From Rhizomys pruinosus (Eukaryota; Chordata; Mammalia; Rodentia; Spalacidae), in contig VZQC01007982.1 of assembly GCA_009823505.1 (NCBI GenBank), forward strand, positions 5,580,517-5,644,516: a stretch of 64,000 nucleotides of DNA, written 5' to 3'. Positions within the stretch are counted from its first letter, which is position 1, and every line of letters begins with the position of its first letter. This document shows positions 34,620-45,145 of the stretch, one piece after another. Below the pieces are notes generated by a model. It was not told the origin of the DNA. It saw only the letters and a program-made list of their open reading frames with translations, and searched no databases. Made by a program: the position numbers and the translations under genes.

Positions 34620-34830
34620 GGGGCTGGAGAGATGGGTCAGTGGTTAAGCGCACTGGCTACTCTTGTAGAGGACCTAGGTTCGGTTCCCAGCATCCACTTG
34701 GCAGCTAACAACCATCCATAATTCCAGTTTCAGGAGATCCAATGTTCTTCTAACCTCTTTGAGCATTACATGACACAGGTGCAGGCAATACACTCATACA
34801 CATAAAATAATAGTAATAATAATATTAAAT
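34620..34830 (+). mobile_element. B2 SINE
   Basis: GGGGCTGGAGAGATGGGTC to ACATAAAATAATAGTAAT; moderately diverged. Confidence 0.9.
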
Positions 34831-34899
34831 ATTTCAATCATTTCAACTGGTTGCACTGAATTCCTAGGTGCTCCTACATAGAGATTTAAGAGTTAAAGA

Positions 34900-35000
34900 T
34901 GGGCCAAGCATCGTGGCGTTTACCTCCAGAGGCAGAGGTAGGAGGATCTCAAGTTCAAGGCCAGTCTAGCTTACTTAGACACTACCTCAACAGAATAAAT
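34900..35000 (+). mobile_element. B1-like SINE fragment
   Basis: CAGAGGCAGAGGTAGGAGGATCTCAAGTTCAAGGCCAG with both ends degraded. Confidence 0.7.
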
Positions 35001-35127
35001 GATGGGTACATGATATGGAAAGATGGCTACAGAGGGACTGTGATGGAGAGGAGTCAGGCAGAGAATAAGAACTGGGTGGCATTTCTTAGTGGAACCTGCT
35101 TGGACTCCATCAAAATGTGAGCCAGGG

Positions 35128-35300
35128 ACTGCTGATGTGGCTCAGTGGTATAGGGCTTGCCTAGCATCCATAAAGCCCTGCCGTTTGATCTCCAGCCCTG
35201 AGTAAAACTGGTGTGGTGGTGCAGGCTGGTAACCACTGCACTCGAGAGGTAGAAACAGGAGGCTCAGAAGGTCATCCTCAGCTACCTACTGAGGTGAGGT
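35128..35300 (+). mobile_element. B4 SINE
   Basis: An ID-like head (GATGTGGCTCAGTGGTATAGGGCTTGCC) is followed by a B1-like body (TGGTGTGGTGGTGCAGGCTGGTAA). Confidence 0.75.
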
Positions 35301-36249
35301 TAAGATCAGCATGAGATTTTGTTTAATGTATATCTATATATTTATTTATATATATATGAGCGTCTTTTCACAGAGGTTGGTTATATCATTTTAACTTTTG
35401 TATGATATCCAGATGAGTGAGTTTTTAATAGTATATTACAAACTATGTTAATTCTAGTTCAGTTTGATTTAATGGAGTGCAGATGCATTGTTCTAGCTTT
35501 CTTAAGATGAAGAATGTAGTTTATGCCAAAATTTAGTAATGAGTAATGGCTTCCCTGTGGTTTTTCTTAATTTGCTATTTTAAAATGTCAGCTGCTTAAG
35601 CCTCATTGATTGATTATTAACCAGTCTAAGTATTTTAAATATTTGTAAGCAATTGACCTACTGTATGAATGGCTTGATAGTTATTAAAATAGAATGCTAA
35701 CTTTATTGGGAACATTTCCCCTTTTTTGAGCTCCCCTTCTTTTGTCAATGAAATATAATAGACCAGAGGCTTTTGGTGAGTGGGCTCACACAAAACCAAG
35801 TCCTTTAGCTAGGGCCTGGACATGAACTTGACCTGTTGGATCTAGTTACGTCTGAGTCCAACCAGTGAGTCACATGTGCCCTAGTCACTTGCTGAGGACC
35901 GAGAACCGATTTCCAAGAGCACAGACAGTGCCCTCCTAAGCCTGGCCCACTGTTCTCCCCATGTTCAGTTATTTTAGGAGGCTCAGGTAAACCTCTTCCC
36001 CTTTTCCAGTACTGGGAACCCTGGCAACTGAGTACTTAGCTTTTCATCAGAGCAGAGCAAAAACATAAATATTCTTGTCACCTTCTGTATTAGAAATAAC
36101 TGTGGTTAAATCAGATGACCAGAGTTTAAGTATTAGGAAGACTTCGGAGTGAGAAGAGAAATAAGAACAAGTCCATTTTTATTTCCTTAATAGTCTTCTG
36201 ACTTGAACAGGCTTATTTAATCTTTCTGGATCTGCTTACTGCTACTACT

Positions 36250-36395
36250 ACTATTATTTGGTTTTACTGAAACAGGGTCATCTCATAACCCCAGATGACC
36301 TGGAATTCGCTATGTAGACCAGGCTGGCCTCAGTCTCACAGAGTTCCCATGCCTCTCAAGCGCTGAGATTAAGGTCATGTGCTACTACACCCAGC
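36250..36395 (-). mobile_element. Old B1 SINE
   Basis: Reverse B1: CTGAAACAGGGTCATCTCATAACCC, ATGTAGACCAGGCTGGCC and CTACTACACCCAGCTG. Confidence 0.85.
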
Positions 36396-36467
36396 TGCTT
36401 AGTATTTTTAACAGCTTTACTGAGCTATCATCCACCCAGCCTTTAGCGTGTATAATTTTAGGACTTT

Positions 36468-36985
36468 TTAGTATAGTCCTTCAGTAACCATATAGGATTG
36501 GTTCCAGAGAGCCCTGCAGATATACTAAAATTTGTCGGTAGATGGTCAAGTTCCTTATGTGGAATGTATGTAACCTGTGTTCATGTAATTGTATGTAACC
36601 TCTGTTCATGCTCCCAAATACCTTAGATTATTTTAATACCTAGAACCATGGGAATTGTTCTACTGTATTATTTAGGGAATGACAAGAGAGAAGTCTAGAT
36701 CCATTTGATACAGGTGCATTTAAAAAAAAACAACTTTTCCAAAGCCAGGCGTGGTGGCACACGCCTTTACTCCTAGCACTTGGGAGGCAGAAGCAGGCGG
36801 ATATTTGTGAGTTCGAGGCCAGCCTGGTCTACAGAGTGAGTTCCAGGACAGCTGGGGCTACAGGGAGACCCTGTCTCAAAAAGACAAAATAATAATAATA
36901 ATAAACCTTTTCCATCCATATTTGATGGAATCCATGGATGAGGATCTGTTGGGTATGGAGAGATGATTGTACCTGAAATCGTAAA
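36468..36985. mobile_element. Tigger-like DNA transposon remnant, split by a B1
   Basis: AGGATTGGTTCCAGAGAGCCC with ACTAAAATTTGTCGGTAGATGGTCAAG on the left, and TTTGATGGAATCCATGGATGAGGATC on the right, are the two ends of a mammal-wide Tigger (TcMar) element. The B1 at 36743 interrupts it. Confidence 0.6.
36743..36904 (+). mobile_element. B1 SINE with (AAT)n tail
   Basis: Full B1 from AGCCAGGCGTGGTGGCAC, with an AAT repeat tail. Confidence 0.92.
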
Positions 36986-37169
36986 GCCATCAACACAGTT
37001 CAATTTAGGAGAAGGAGAGGAGAAGAACAGTAGATAACAGTTGTGTTCTGGGTATCTTGGAAAGCTGGAAAGAAGGATTTTGAATACTTCCGTCATAAGA
37101 AGTAATGACTATTTAAGGCAACCAGTATGTTTAGCTTGATTCAAATATATGGGTCTACTTTCCATTCCT

Positions 37170-37610
37170 CCGAGGGAAACCGTACTCCTGAGCTATCGCA
37201 CTCCCATTCTTCCCGCCCTAGGCAGTAGCTAATCAACTTTGTTCATTATGGACTTAGTTATTCTACTCATTTCCTGTTAGTGGAATTGTGTAAGTAGTCT
37301 TTTAAATTTTTTTTATCTACTCCCTTATTTATTGCTTGGAATTAAACCCAGGGCCTTGTGGGCTCTAGACAAATGCCCCATCCAGGAGCTGCAGCCCTGG
37401 CCCCTTCCTTTTTATACTTAGTGTAGTGTTTTCAAGCTCATCTATATTGTAGTGTAGGATCAGTACTTCATTCCTTTTTAATTCTCAAATAATATTCCAT
37501 TGTCTATAGTTAGATCACGTATATCTGTTCATTAGTTAATGGACATTTGGTTTGTTCCCATTTTTTGTCTATCATGTTGCTGGGAAGATTTATGGATACT
37601 TTGGGGACGG
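37170..37610. mobile_element. Ancient L1 (L1M-type) fragment
   Basis: GTACTTCATTCCTTTTTAATTC, AATATTCCATTGTCTATAG and GGACATTTGGTTTGTTCCC occur in the order known from old mammalian L1 elements. An ID-like reverse head interrupts it at about 37325-37400. Confidence 0.6.
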
Positions 37611-37734
37611 GAATGGGACTTTGGTTTCATTTTCTCCATGTGAGGGGGTCGAGGCTCCATGCCATCTGTACGTAGCTTTACTTCTTCCCTAATCTGGGTG
37701 GCTTCGGTTTCATTTTCTCATCGTTTCCCTGGCT

Positions 37735-37900
37735 AGCAGCCCTGTGGGATGCTCATGGAGGCCAAAGGAGAGCATCGGATCCCCGGAACTGGAGTTATGA
37801 CTGACAGCTGTTAATCACCATGTAGGTGCTGGGAGTTGAACCCGAGCCCTCTGCAAGAGTATCCAGTGCTCTTAACTGCTGAGCCATCTCTCCAGCCCCT
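37735..37900 (-). mobile_element. B2 SINE, tail-truncated
   Basis: GGAGGCCAAAGGAGAGCATCGG to CTGCTGAGCCATCTCTCCAGCCC. Confidence 0.9.
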
Positions 37901-37914
37901 TTTTTCACTTAAAA

Positions 37915-38690
37915 AAAAATCGTTTTTACTGAATCAAGAATTTCATACATTGTATTTTGATCATATTCAGATGATTCCCTCCCCACACGGCTCCATCTCT
38001 GCTTTCCTGCCCCTACTTCATGTTGGTCGGTTGTGGGTTTCTGTGTTGTCATCTGCTGTATAAGGGAGCTGTACTGGTGAGAGTTGAGAGATGCATTAAT
38101 CTATGGGTGTAACAGTCATTAGGAGCCACTCTAATACCCTATCAGTTTAGTAGACTAACAGTACTAGACTCTCCCCTATGACCTGTGGCCTATGTAGCCA
38201 CATGTTTCTAGGTCTGCTGTCAATGTCAGGTATGGGCTGTGTCTTCTGAAGTGGACCCTAAACCCAATTAGAAAGTGACTGGTTACTCCCCTAATACCAT
38301 CCCACTCTTGCACCAGAGGTCATGTTTTGTTAGGCCAGTTGTTGAAGCATGCAGGATTCGCAGCTGGGTGAGGTTAATGATCACTTTTCTCTTCTGGTAG
38401 CACACGCAGCACCTTCCAGCACTGTGAAAGCTAGCCCATAAAAATGAAACTTTGAGGTCACTACCAGCTTGACTTGTCCCTGTTTGTTCTGTAGCTCATC
38501 TGTGTAGTGTCTTCAGCAATAGGGTCCGGTTGTCGTGTTCTGGTGGGTATCAAGAACAGGGCAATGGCCAGTATTGTTTTGGGGACCCCGGTCAGTAGCT
38601 TCAAAAGAGAGAGAGGTCCATCCCTGGCATTAGGCTTCTACTTTCCTATCCTGTGGTGTCTAGTGGGGTAATACCCCCCGTTATAACTCC
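37915..38690 (-). mobile_element. L1 3' end (Lx-like), antisense, about 0.78 kb
   Basis: It starts with the L1 terminal pattern AATTTCATACATTGTATTTTGATC. The long 3'UTR then follows in antisense (TAACAGTCATTAGGAGCC, TTAGGCCAGTTGTTGAAGC, GGGTATCAAGAACAGGGC). It is the longest L1 piece in the window. Confidence 0.75.
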
Positions 38691-38739
38691 TTTAAATCTT
38701 TTATAACGCATATGTAAACACTTTAAGAAGCTTCTAGAG

Positions 38740-38875
38740 TGGTGGATCAATCGTGATAACACATGCCTTTAATCCCAGCACTTGAGAGTCAGAAGCAGGC
38801 AGATCAAGGCCAGCTTGGTCTCATAGTGAGTTCTAGGCCAGCTGGGGCTATAGCAAGACCCTACTAAAAAACCAC
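38740..38875 (+). mobile_element. B1 SINE, diverged
   Basis: ACACATGCCTTTAATCCCAGCACTTGAGAG with a small central deletion, then GTGAGTTCTAGGCCAGCTGGGG. Confidence 0.88.
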
Positions 38876-39789
38876 TGTGTGTAGCAGAAAATTTATATTA
38901 ATCTGATAAATCTGTAAGAGTCATCTTTCTGCTCAGTGAGCAGTGTGTTTGCAGAATCTGGAAACATAAAAGACGGCCCTTGCTCGGTGGATGAATGTAA
39001 ACTGTCTCAGTGTTCCCATGCTTCTTGGGCCTCCACAGTGCCTTTGTTATTCCTCTTCCTGTCTATGAAGAATAAAAATCCTCTTTCACTTTGTAAATGA
39101 TGTAGTTTATTGTAGGTAAAAATCCTGATCAGAGTCACACATGTCTTTCCCAGAGCACTGTGCACGTAAAAGGGCCTTTGGTTGCTGGAGGGTTGGGTGA
39201 GTTGAGCTTGGGGGCATCCAGTTGCCCCTGGATTTGGGAGTGCAAAGCACTGGATTCTAAAGCCTCAGTGGTCATCTGGCTCTAACTCACATGAGCTTGT
39301 ACTCCCTCCTGTCCTCTCCCGGGGCTTCTTCGGTGGCAGCTGCTGTACCGCCAGGCCAGCCAGCTAGCTGACTCTTTTCACCTGGACTCAGAAGGCACTC
39401 AGCACCTAGTGTGATCCTCTCCCTGTTGAACAGCTGGGCGTCTGGTCTGAGTGTATCCATTCTTTCCAGCTTCTGTTTGTGGTGGTAATCCTGGAGAGAG
39501 TTGGAGCCTAAGGGTGGGGGCTTGGCTGGACTAAGCATTGGCTTAGTAGCTTTCCCTTGAATCGCTACGCCAATTCTTTCCTGTGTGTTTTCTTGTAAGC
39601 CTCTAAGCCCTGTCTCCTATCCCACAACCTTTTTCAATAGAGAAGGCAGTAAGGGGGGAGAGGGAGGAAGAGCATAAATATGTGAATATGTGTGTTTAAC
39701 TTGAGAGAAGGGGATGTTAGAGACCCAAAAAGGTTACTTCCCTAAAGTTGTATTTTCTGTTAAGCACTGAGGGAGAAAACACAGCTTTC

Positions 39790-40018
39790 TTTCTTTTTTT
39801 AAAATTTTTTGTTATTTTTTATGTGTATGAGTGTACTGTCTGCATGTAGGTTGGTGCACCTGTGTCGTGCAATGCCACAGAGGTCAGAAGAGGGCGTCAG
39901 ATTCCCCTGGAACTGGAGTTAAAAACGGTTCTTATCCTCCATGTGGGTGCTGGGAATTGAACCTGGGTCCTCTGCAAGAGCAGCCAGTGCTCTTAACCGC
40001 TGAGCCATCTCTCCAGCC
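39790..40018 (-). mobile_element. B2 SINE
   Basis: Complete reverse B2 ending CGCTGAGCCATCTCTCCAGCC. Confidence 0.93.
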
Positions 40019-41332
40019 GTGAAAAAAACGTAGCTTTCTAATGTTAGGACTCTCCCTGTCACTTTGTAGCTGCTTGAGGGCGGATAGTTTGCACATAGCA
40101 GGCACTAGGTAGCACTTCTGGGCCTAAACATGAAACCAGAGTAAAGAGCCACTTGGGCAGTAAGGATTTGGTGCAGTGATTCCATGACTAGTGGCTGGTG
40201 CTCACAGTTGTGACCAGTGACTAATTAAAACAGCAAAGTGCACTGATAACTAACTGGTAATGCGTACTCTTCCTCCATCAAGAAAAACCCTTGGACTTTC
40301 CTCAGAGCCTCTCTGTCAGGATTCTTCTATTAATACAGAGGAGAGGCCTGAGAGGCTCAACTTTTTACAGGTCCGTATAACAATTAAAGGCATATTTTTC
40401 TTCTTAGAGGTATGTTTTAGAAGCAAATAATGAATACTTTCAGTATTTCCCTTGTTGTACCGAGCTCCAGTTCTTTTCTCAGACTTTCTCTTTGCCAGTC
40501 TTGAGCTTGGACTACAGTACATCCGAATGTCTGGGCTTGAGTCTATGCGCAGACATTTACCATTTGTGGGATCTCAAGTTGTTGACTTAAGTATTCTGTG
40601 CAAGAACTTGTTAGACAGAAAATAATAGCTTATCTCCTCACAGAATGGCAATGATTAACATGACATAGAAAAGTATGGCCCTGTAGTACATTGCCAGGGT
40701 TTTAGGTGCTGTCGTCAACGGGGTTGTAATAATAAAAATATTGCTGCCACTCCTCATCTAGGCAAAGTCGGATTACCTGTACTTTGCTTATATTTAAAAA
40801 GGATTAAAGGTAGCCCGTCCGTTACACATGCATTCCCCACTCAGCATTTGGGATGTCGAGGCACAGTAGGAGAATGAGGCCTTGTTTCCCGATTCCCCTG
40901 GCACATGTGCTTCCTGAGTCTCTAGGGGAGAAGGCACGCTCAACTGGGGTTAGTTAGCCCAAGCTCACTTAGTATTGGAAAACCAGCGAATCGGATTCAG
41001 TTCTTAATGGAAAGCCCTCATTGTAAGACTGTCATGGAGAAGATAGTTTTCATTCAGATTCATTTTTTTCAGATTTAGATAAGAAACAGCAAGGAGCCAA
41101 TTGCCCCAGAAGGTATGTTCTCTTCTCAGATGTAATACACTGTCTAAGCTTATTTTTAATTTCTGGAAAGTTCTTGGTGTCCTGGAACTTTAGGTGGAAC
41201 CCCTTACCGAGCCTGGCACGGTTTCAGCCACATAATTTATACGGGACCAGGTCAATGCACAGTCCAACAAATAAATGGGACTTCTTCCTGGCTGCGTATG
41301 TAACAGCCTGTTCCTTCTGTCCTGCCCAACAG

Positions 41333-41511
41333 GTATCTCGGATGAAGCTATTATCAACATCACTCTCCCCACTGGAGTGCCGATTCTGCTGGAGTTGGAC
41401 GAGAATCTGCGTGCTGTTGGCCCTCACCAGTTCCTGGGTGACCAGGAGACTATCCAGGCAGCCATTAAGAAAGTGGAGGATCAAGGGAAAGTGAAACAAG
41501 CCAAAAAATAA
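41333..41511 (+). CDS. Bpgm: Bisphosphoglycerate mutase, last coding exon (residues 201-259)
   Basis: The acceptor CTGCCCAACAG ends at 41332. The first two bases complete Gly201 (GGT) begun in the previous exon. The exon then encodes 58 residues from ISDEA to the basic tail GKVKQAKK and stops with TAA at 41509-41511. The segment [15 protein letters not shown] forms part of the conserved core of the dPGM fold. The C-terminal tail of this family folds over the active-site entrance. Ala206 sits where I expect an acidic residue in other mammals (from memory), so it may be lineage-specific. There is no frameshift or premature stop, and 201 + 58 gives the standard 259 residues. Confidence 0.97.
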
Positions 41512-42500
41512 AGTGTTTCTCACATGGCCAGGAATTGGTTTCGGCTGGAGTGGCATGCCGTGTATGGCTGCTGCTGATTTCTGACTTTTCTACAGTTTTC
41601 CACAGTTTTTCTCAAGGTTAGGCTGAGTGGTAGGTGGTAGAGTTTGTGTAGATAAATTTATCCTGGCCCAGGTAGGGCTTCAGAATGAAGTGCTGATGTC
41701 ATAAGCCTGGGAATTAGCTTTTCCGGTAGTCCTTTTTGAATTACACCCCCAGACTAGTCACCAGTGTGGTTTGATCAAGGTTGTGTTATGAACTTCAGAG
41801 ACAGGAGAATAACAAGTGGGTATGACATGGACCGTGTCTGTCATTTAACAGGTCATCGCCGGGTCACCACTGACAGGCACTATTCCAATAAGTAGTTTGC
41901 TGCTTTTCTTTTCTTTTTTTAATTCAATAATGCTTTCTGAGTTGAGTACTAGGCAGTGCTTTGGTAGTTAAGACCAGAGACCCATCAAATGGGAAAGTCG
42001 CAGATGAGTTCCTTCAAGAAGACCACCGACCACCACAATGGCAACAAAAGGCCCTTGAGCTTTCCCAGTCCAGAGTCATCCTCAGTTTGACGTCAGTAGG
42101 ATTCCTCTTTTGCTATACGGAACAAGGTAGACACAGCTGGCCCTGTTTGTTTTCTTTCTGTTTTGTTTTCAGTTTTTGAACTTTAATCTCTGGGTTTCTA
42201 GCCAGGTGTGGTGGCACACGCCTTTAATCCTAGCACTTGGGAGGCAGAGGCAGGCGGATCTTTGTGAGTTCAAGGCCAGCCTGGTCCACAGAGTGAGCTC
42301 CAGGCCAGCTGGGACTAAAAGGTGGAGACCCTGTCTCAAAAAATAAAATAAAATAAAGTTCTGTGATTGCAAATGACATCCTCAAAGTATTTCCAAGTGT
42401 GTGATAAATTTTTGGCAGGCCTCTGAACCTGTCTTCTACTCTGTGTCCCCTAACACTCAAAATACTGCTCTAACTTCAACACCATGTATTCATGATTTTC
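41512..42500 (+). other. Bpgm: Bpgm 3'UTR and flank (3' end not fixed)
   Basis: An AATAAA overlaps the stop codon (41507-41512). The only other AATAAA hexamers before 42.5 kb (42342, 42347 and 42352) lie in the A-rich tail of the B1 at 42199-42358. I see no ATTAAA in 41512-42900. The 3'UTR end therefore cannot be placed; about 0.8-1 kb would suit the known mRNA size. Confidence 0.55.
42199..42358 (+). mobile_element. B1 SINE in or next to the Bpgm 3'UTR
   Basis: Full B1 from AGCCAGGTGTGGTGGCAC, with an AAAATAAAATAAAATAAAG tail containing three AATAAA hexamers. Confidence 0.93.
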
Positions 42501-42929
42501 TGTAAATGGAAGGCTGGGATTTAGGAAGCAGGAGGTGGACATGTAATTTTATTCACTTCAGCAGAGAGAATGGCATATTGGAGCTTCTCACATAGATTGA
42601 TAAGTTCTAAAGACTATGACAGGAAGTATATATAGTTCAGGAAAGCCATGAACAGAAGTGATACAGCATGTATTTAGGTGCTAAGTGTAAGTCATTTCTT
42701 TAAGCAATTGCCTCTGTTTCAAAAAAGGTGATGTATGCTTCAATTATGGTTATGTAGAAGTATTGCAGTTACAGAAGTTCTTACAAGTTTTATTCATTTT
42801 TCATGGTTGTCCCACTGGTAGACTAGTTTATTTGCATTCAGTTTTATTGTAAAAGCGGTGTGCGGAGGAAACCAGTTCTAAATCCTCTGCTGCTGCTTCA
42901 TCTCTATTTTTATAAATTCAAGATCCTTG

Positions 42930-43165
42930 GGGAAGGGCTGGAGAGATGGCTCAGGATGTTAGGAGCACTTGCTGCTCTGTAGGGGACCCAGAATGGCAGA
43001 AGACCTGATGGTTCACACCCATCTGTAACTCTAGTTCCAGAGGTCTGATCCTCCTTCCTTGCCTTCATGGCACCAGGCACACACATGGTACACAGACACA
43101 TATGCAGGCACACACATGGTACACAGACATATATGCAGGCAAAACACTCATGCACTTAAAAACAA
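42930..43165 (+). mobile_element. B2 SINE with internal 31-bp duplication
   Basis: B2 head AGGGCTGGAGAGATGGCTC. The 3' part repeats ACACACATGGTACACAGACA twice with a 31-bp period (about 43078-43138). Confidence 0.85.
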
Positions 43166-43169
43166 ATAA

Positions 43170-43340
43170 CTTTTTATTTTTATTTTAGGTGTATGAGTGT
43201 TATGTATCTAAGAGCACTTGTGTTGTGAAATGCCCCCATGGATCAGAAGAGGGCAGCACGGGTGCTGGAATTTGAACCCAGGTCTTCTGCAAGAACCTCC
43301 GGCCAGTGCTCTTAACTGCTGAGCCATCTCTCTACCCCCT
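43170..43340 (-). mobile_element. B2 SINE, internally deleted
   Basis: GGATCAGAAGAGGGCAGCACG joins directly to GGGTGCTGGAATTTGAACCC; it ends CTGCTGAGCCATCTCTCTACCCCC. Confidence 0.88.
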
Positions 43341-43376
43341 TCAAACAAAGTAACTCTTTAAGAAAAATAATCATGG

Positions 43377-43610
43377 GGCTGGAGAGATGGCCTAGCAGTT
43401 AAGAGTGCTGACTGCTCTTGCAGAGGACCCGGGTTCAATCCCCAGCACCCACATGGAAGCTGAGAACCGTCTATAACTCCAATTCCAGGAGTCCTCCAGT
43501 TCTAGGGGAATCAGACACCCTCTTCTGAACTCTGAGGCATTGCATGACATGGGTGCACAAACCTATATGCAGACAGTACATTCATACACATAAATAAATT
43601 TAAAAAAAGA
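43377..43610 (+). mobile_element. B2 SINE (long subtype)
   Basis: GGGGCTGGAGAGATGGCC to ACATAAATAAATTTAAAAAAAG. Confidence 0.93.
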
Positions 43611-44329
43611 AAAATCATTAGGGAGTGGTGGAAAAGATGGCTGAAGAGATGAGCCTGGCATTTCGGAATTGTAGTGGATTCCTCAGGAGTGATTTTTGCT
43701 GATACTTGCTTTAACTGCAGATGAAAGATGCGGCCCAGGGCACTGCGAACTTGTCTTTCCAAAGGAGTTTGCTCCAGAAAAAGTTTGTACATTATCTAAA
43801 GCTAGTGTGGCCACTGAAAGAACAAAGCATCATGGTTAGAATTCATTGTTATGTGTTTCACCTTGCGTGCAAGAAAATGAGATCAATTGACAAGTTGATT
43901 CCCTCAGCTTGGTCAGTTATTTCTCATCTTCAGCTACTGACCACATTTATTAAAATGAAGTATTTTCTTCTGGGTCCTGTTTCTATTCCCAGGAGAGGTT
44001 TTGAGACCAAGTATCCACCCTACCCCATAGACACTTTTTACCATGTAATTATCATTATTTTCCTGCCCCTTCCTGATTTTGACAAAATGAAGTAAAGGAA
44101 AACAGGTTTGCTAAGCAGCAGACTCCTCAGCACACTACCAGTCCTTAGTCTTTTTTTATGCTTTTAGTGAGTGGAACGAGTCTCCAAAGTTCATCTTCTC
44201 ACAGGAAATCTCTCCTTACCTTAGAAACACCTCAGTGTTGCCTCAGTGGGGCAGATCCTTGTCATATAGCCTGCTTTTGTCTTTTGTGTGATTGGGTTTT
44301 ATAAGTTTGGGAGTCACTTTCATAATACT

Positions 44330-44405
44330 GCTCAATGTAGACCAGGCTGGCCTCAAACTCGGAGATCCACCTGGGATTAACGGCCCACACCACCATGGCC
44401 AGGCT
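44330..44405 (-). mobile_element. B1 SINE fragment
   Basis: ATGTAGACCAGGCTGGCCTCAAACTC and CCACACCACCATGGCCAGGC. Confidence 0.8.
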
Positions 44406-44969
44406 TATAACCTAGTACCCAGATTCTGCTTGATTGCCAAGCCTCTGTTTCCTTGCAGTGTGACTCCCTACAATAGGCACCTCTCCAATGTCCCTTGTGT
44501 CATTCAGCTTAGTGTCCTAGGTCAGCTTGAAGCTAAGTGACTAGAAAGCAGCTATTATTCTCATTGCTTCAGGTACCCTTCTACTGAGATCACTGAGGGT
44601 CAGTGGCCTGAAATGGACACAGCAGAAACCAAATGCATTCTGTTTAAACCTGGGTAATGGGTTGTTTAAATCTCCATTTTAAGCTTTTTATCATTGATAA
44701 AATCCCTGAGGAGACTAATATAAAGAAGTCCACAGTCACTTGTCTCCATCGTTCCCAGGCTGGGATGGAGCAGAGCATCATAGCGGGAAGCATGCGGGAA
44801 AGCCAAGCTGCTCACCTCACTGTGGCCAGGAAGTAGAGAGGAAGAGGCCAGATGCATGCATCCTTCAAAGGCAAACCTCCAGTGACCTGCTTCCTCAAAA
44901 TAGCCTCAACCCTCCAGCTTCCACTACTTCCCATTACAGTTAGGAATGTGTCAATCCATTAGTCAATTT

Positions 44970-45145
44970 TTGTTACATTTATTGTCGGATAGGGCATGCA
45001 CCTGTCGCAGGTGTGCGTGTGGAGGTCAGAGGCTAACTTTTAGGAGTCAGATCTCTCCTTATACCATGTTGGTTCCAGGGATCAAACGGAGGTCATCAGG
45101 CTTGGTGGCAAATGCCTTTTACCCACTGAGCCATGTTGCCAGCCT
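44970..45145 (-). mobile_element. B3 SINE
   Basis: GTGGAGGTCAGAGGCTAAC and AGGCTTGGTGGCAAATGCC with ACCCACTGAGCCATGTTGCCAGCC, characteristic of B3 rather than B2. Confidence 0.85.

Larger units (their letters stand above)
21492..41332 (+). other. Bpgm: Bpgm intron 2 and its contents
   Basis: Phase-1 intron with GTACTG donor and a TTCTGTCCTGCCCAACAG acceptor. It is filled with the SINE, L1 and Tigger pieces listed separately. I see nothing nameable in 21492-22355, 23320-23915, 25015-26330, 26480-27030, 29345-29690, 29890-31265, 31360-31745, 31975-32745, 32997-34015, 35335-36245, 38880-39785 and 40020-41330. Confidence 0.85.

Noticed and set aside
41174..41556. Several overlapping ORFs around the last Bpgm exon, both strands
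   Set aside because: They are shadows of the true reading frame 41333-41511.
43721..44095. 124-codon ORF preceded by an acceptor-like CTGCAG
   Set aside because: No recognisable domain, no donor or poly(A) context, and composition like translated non-coding DNA.
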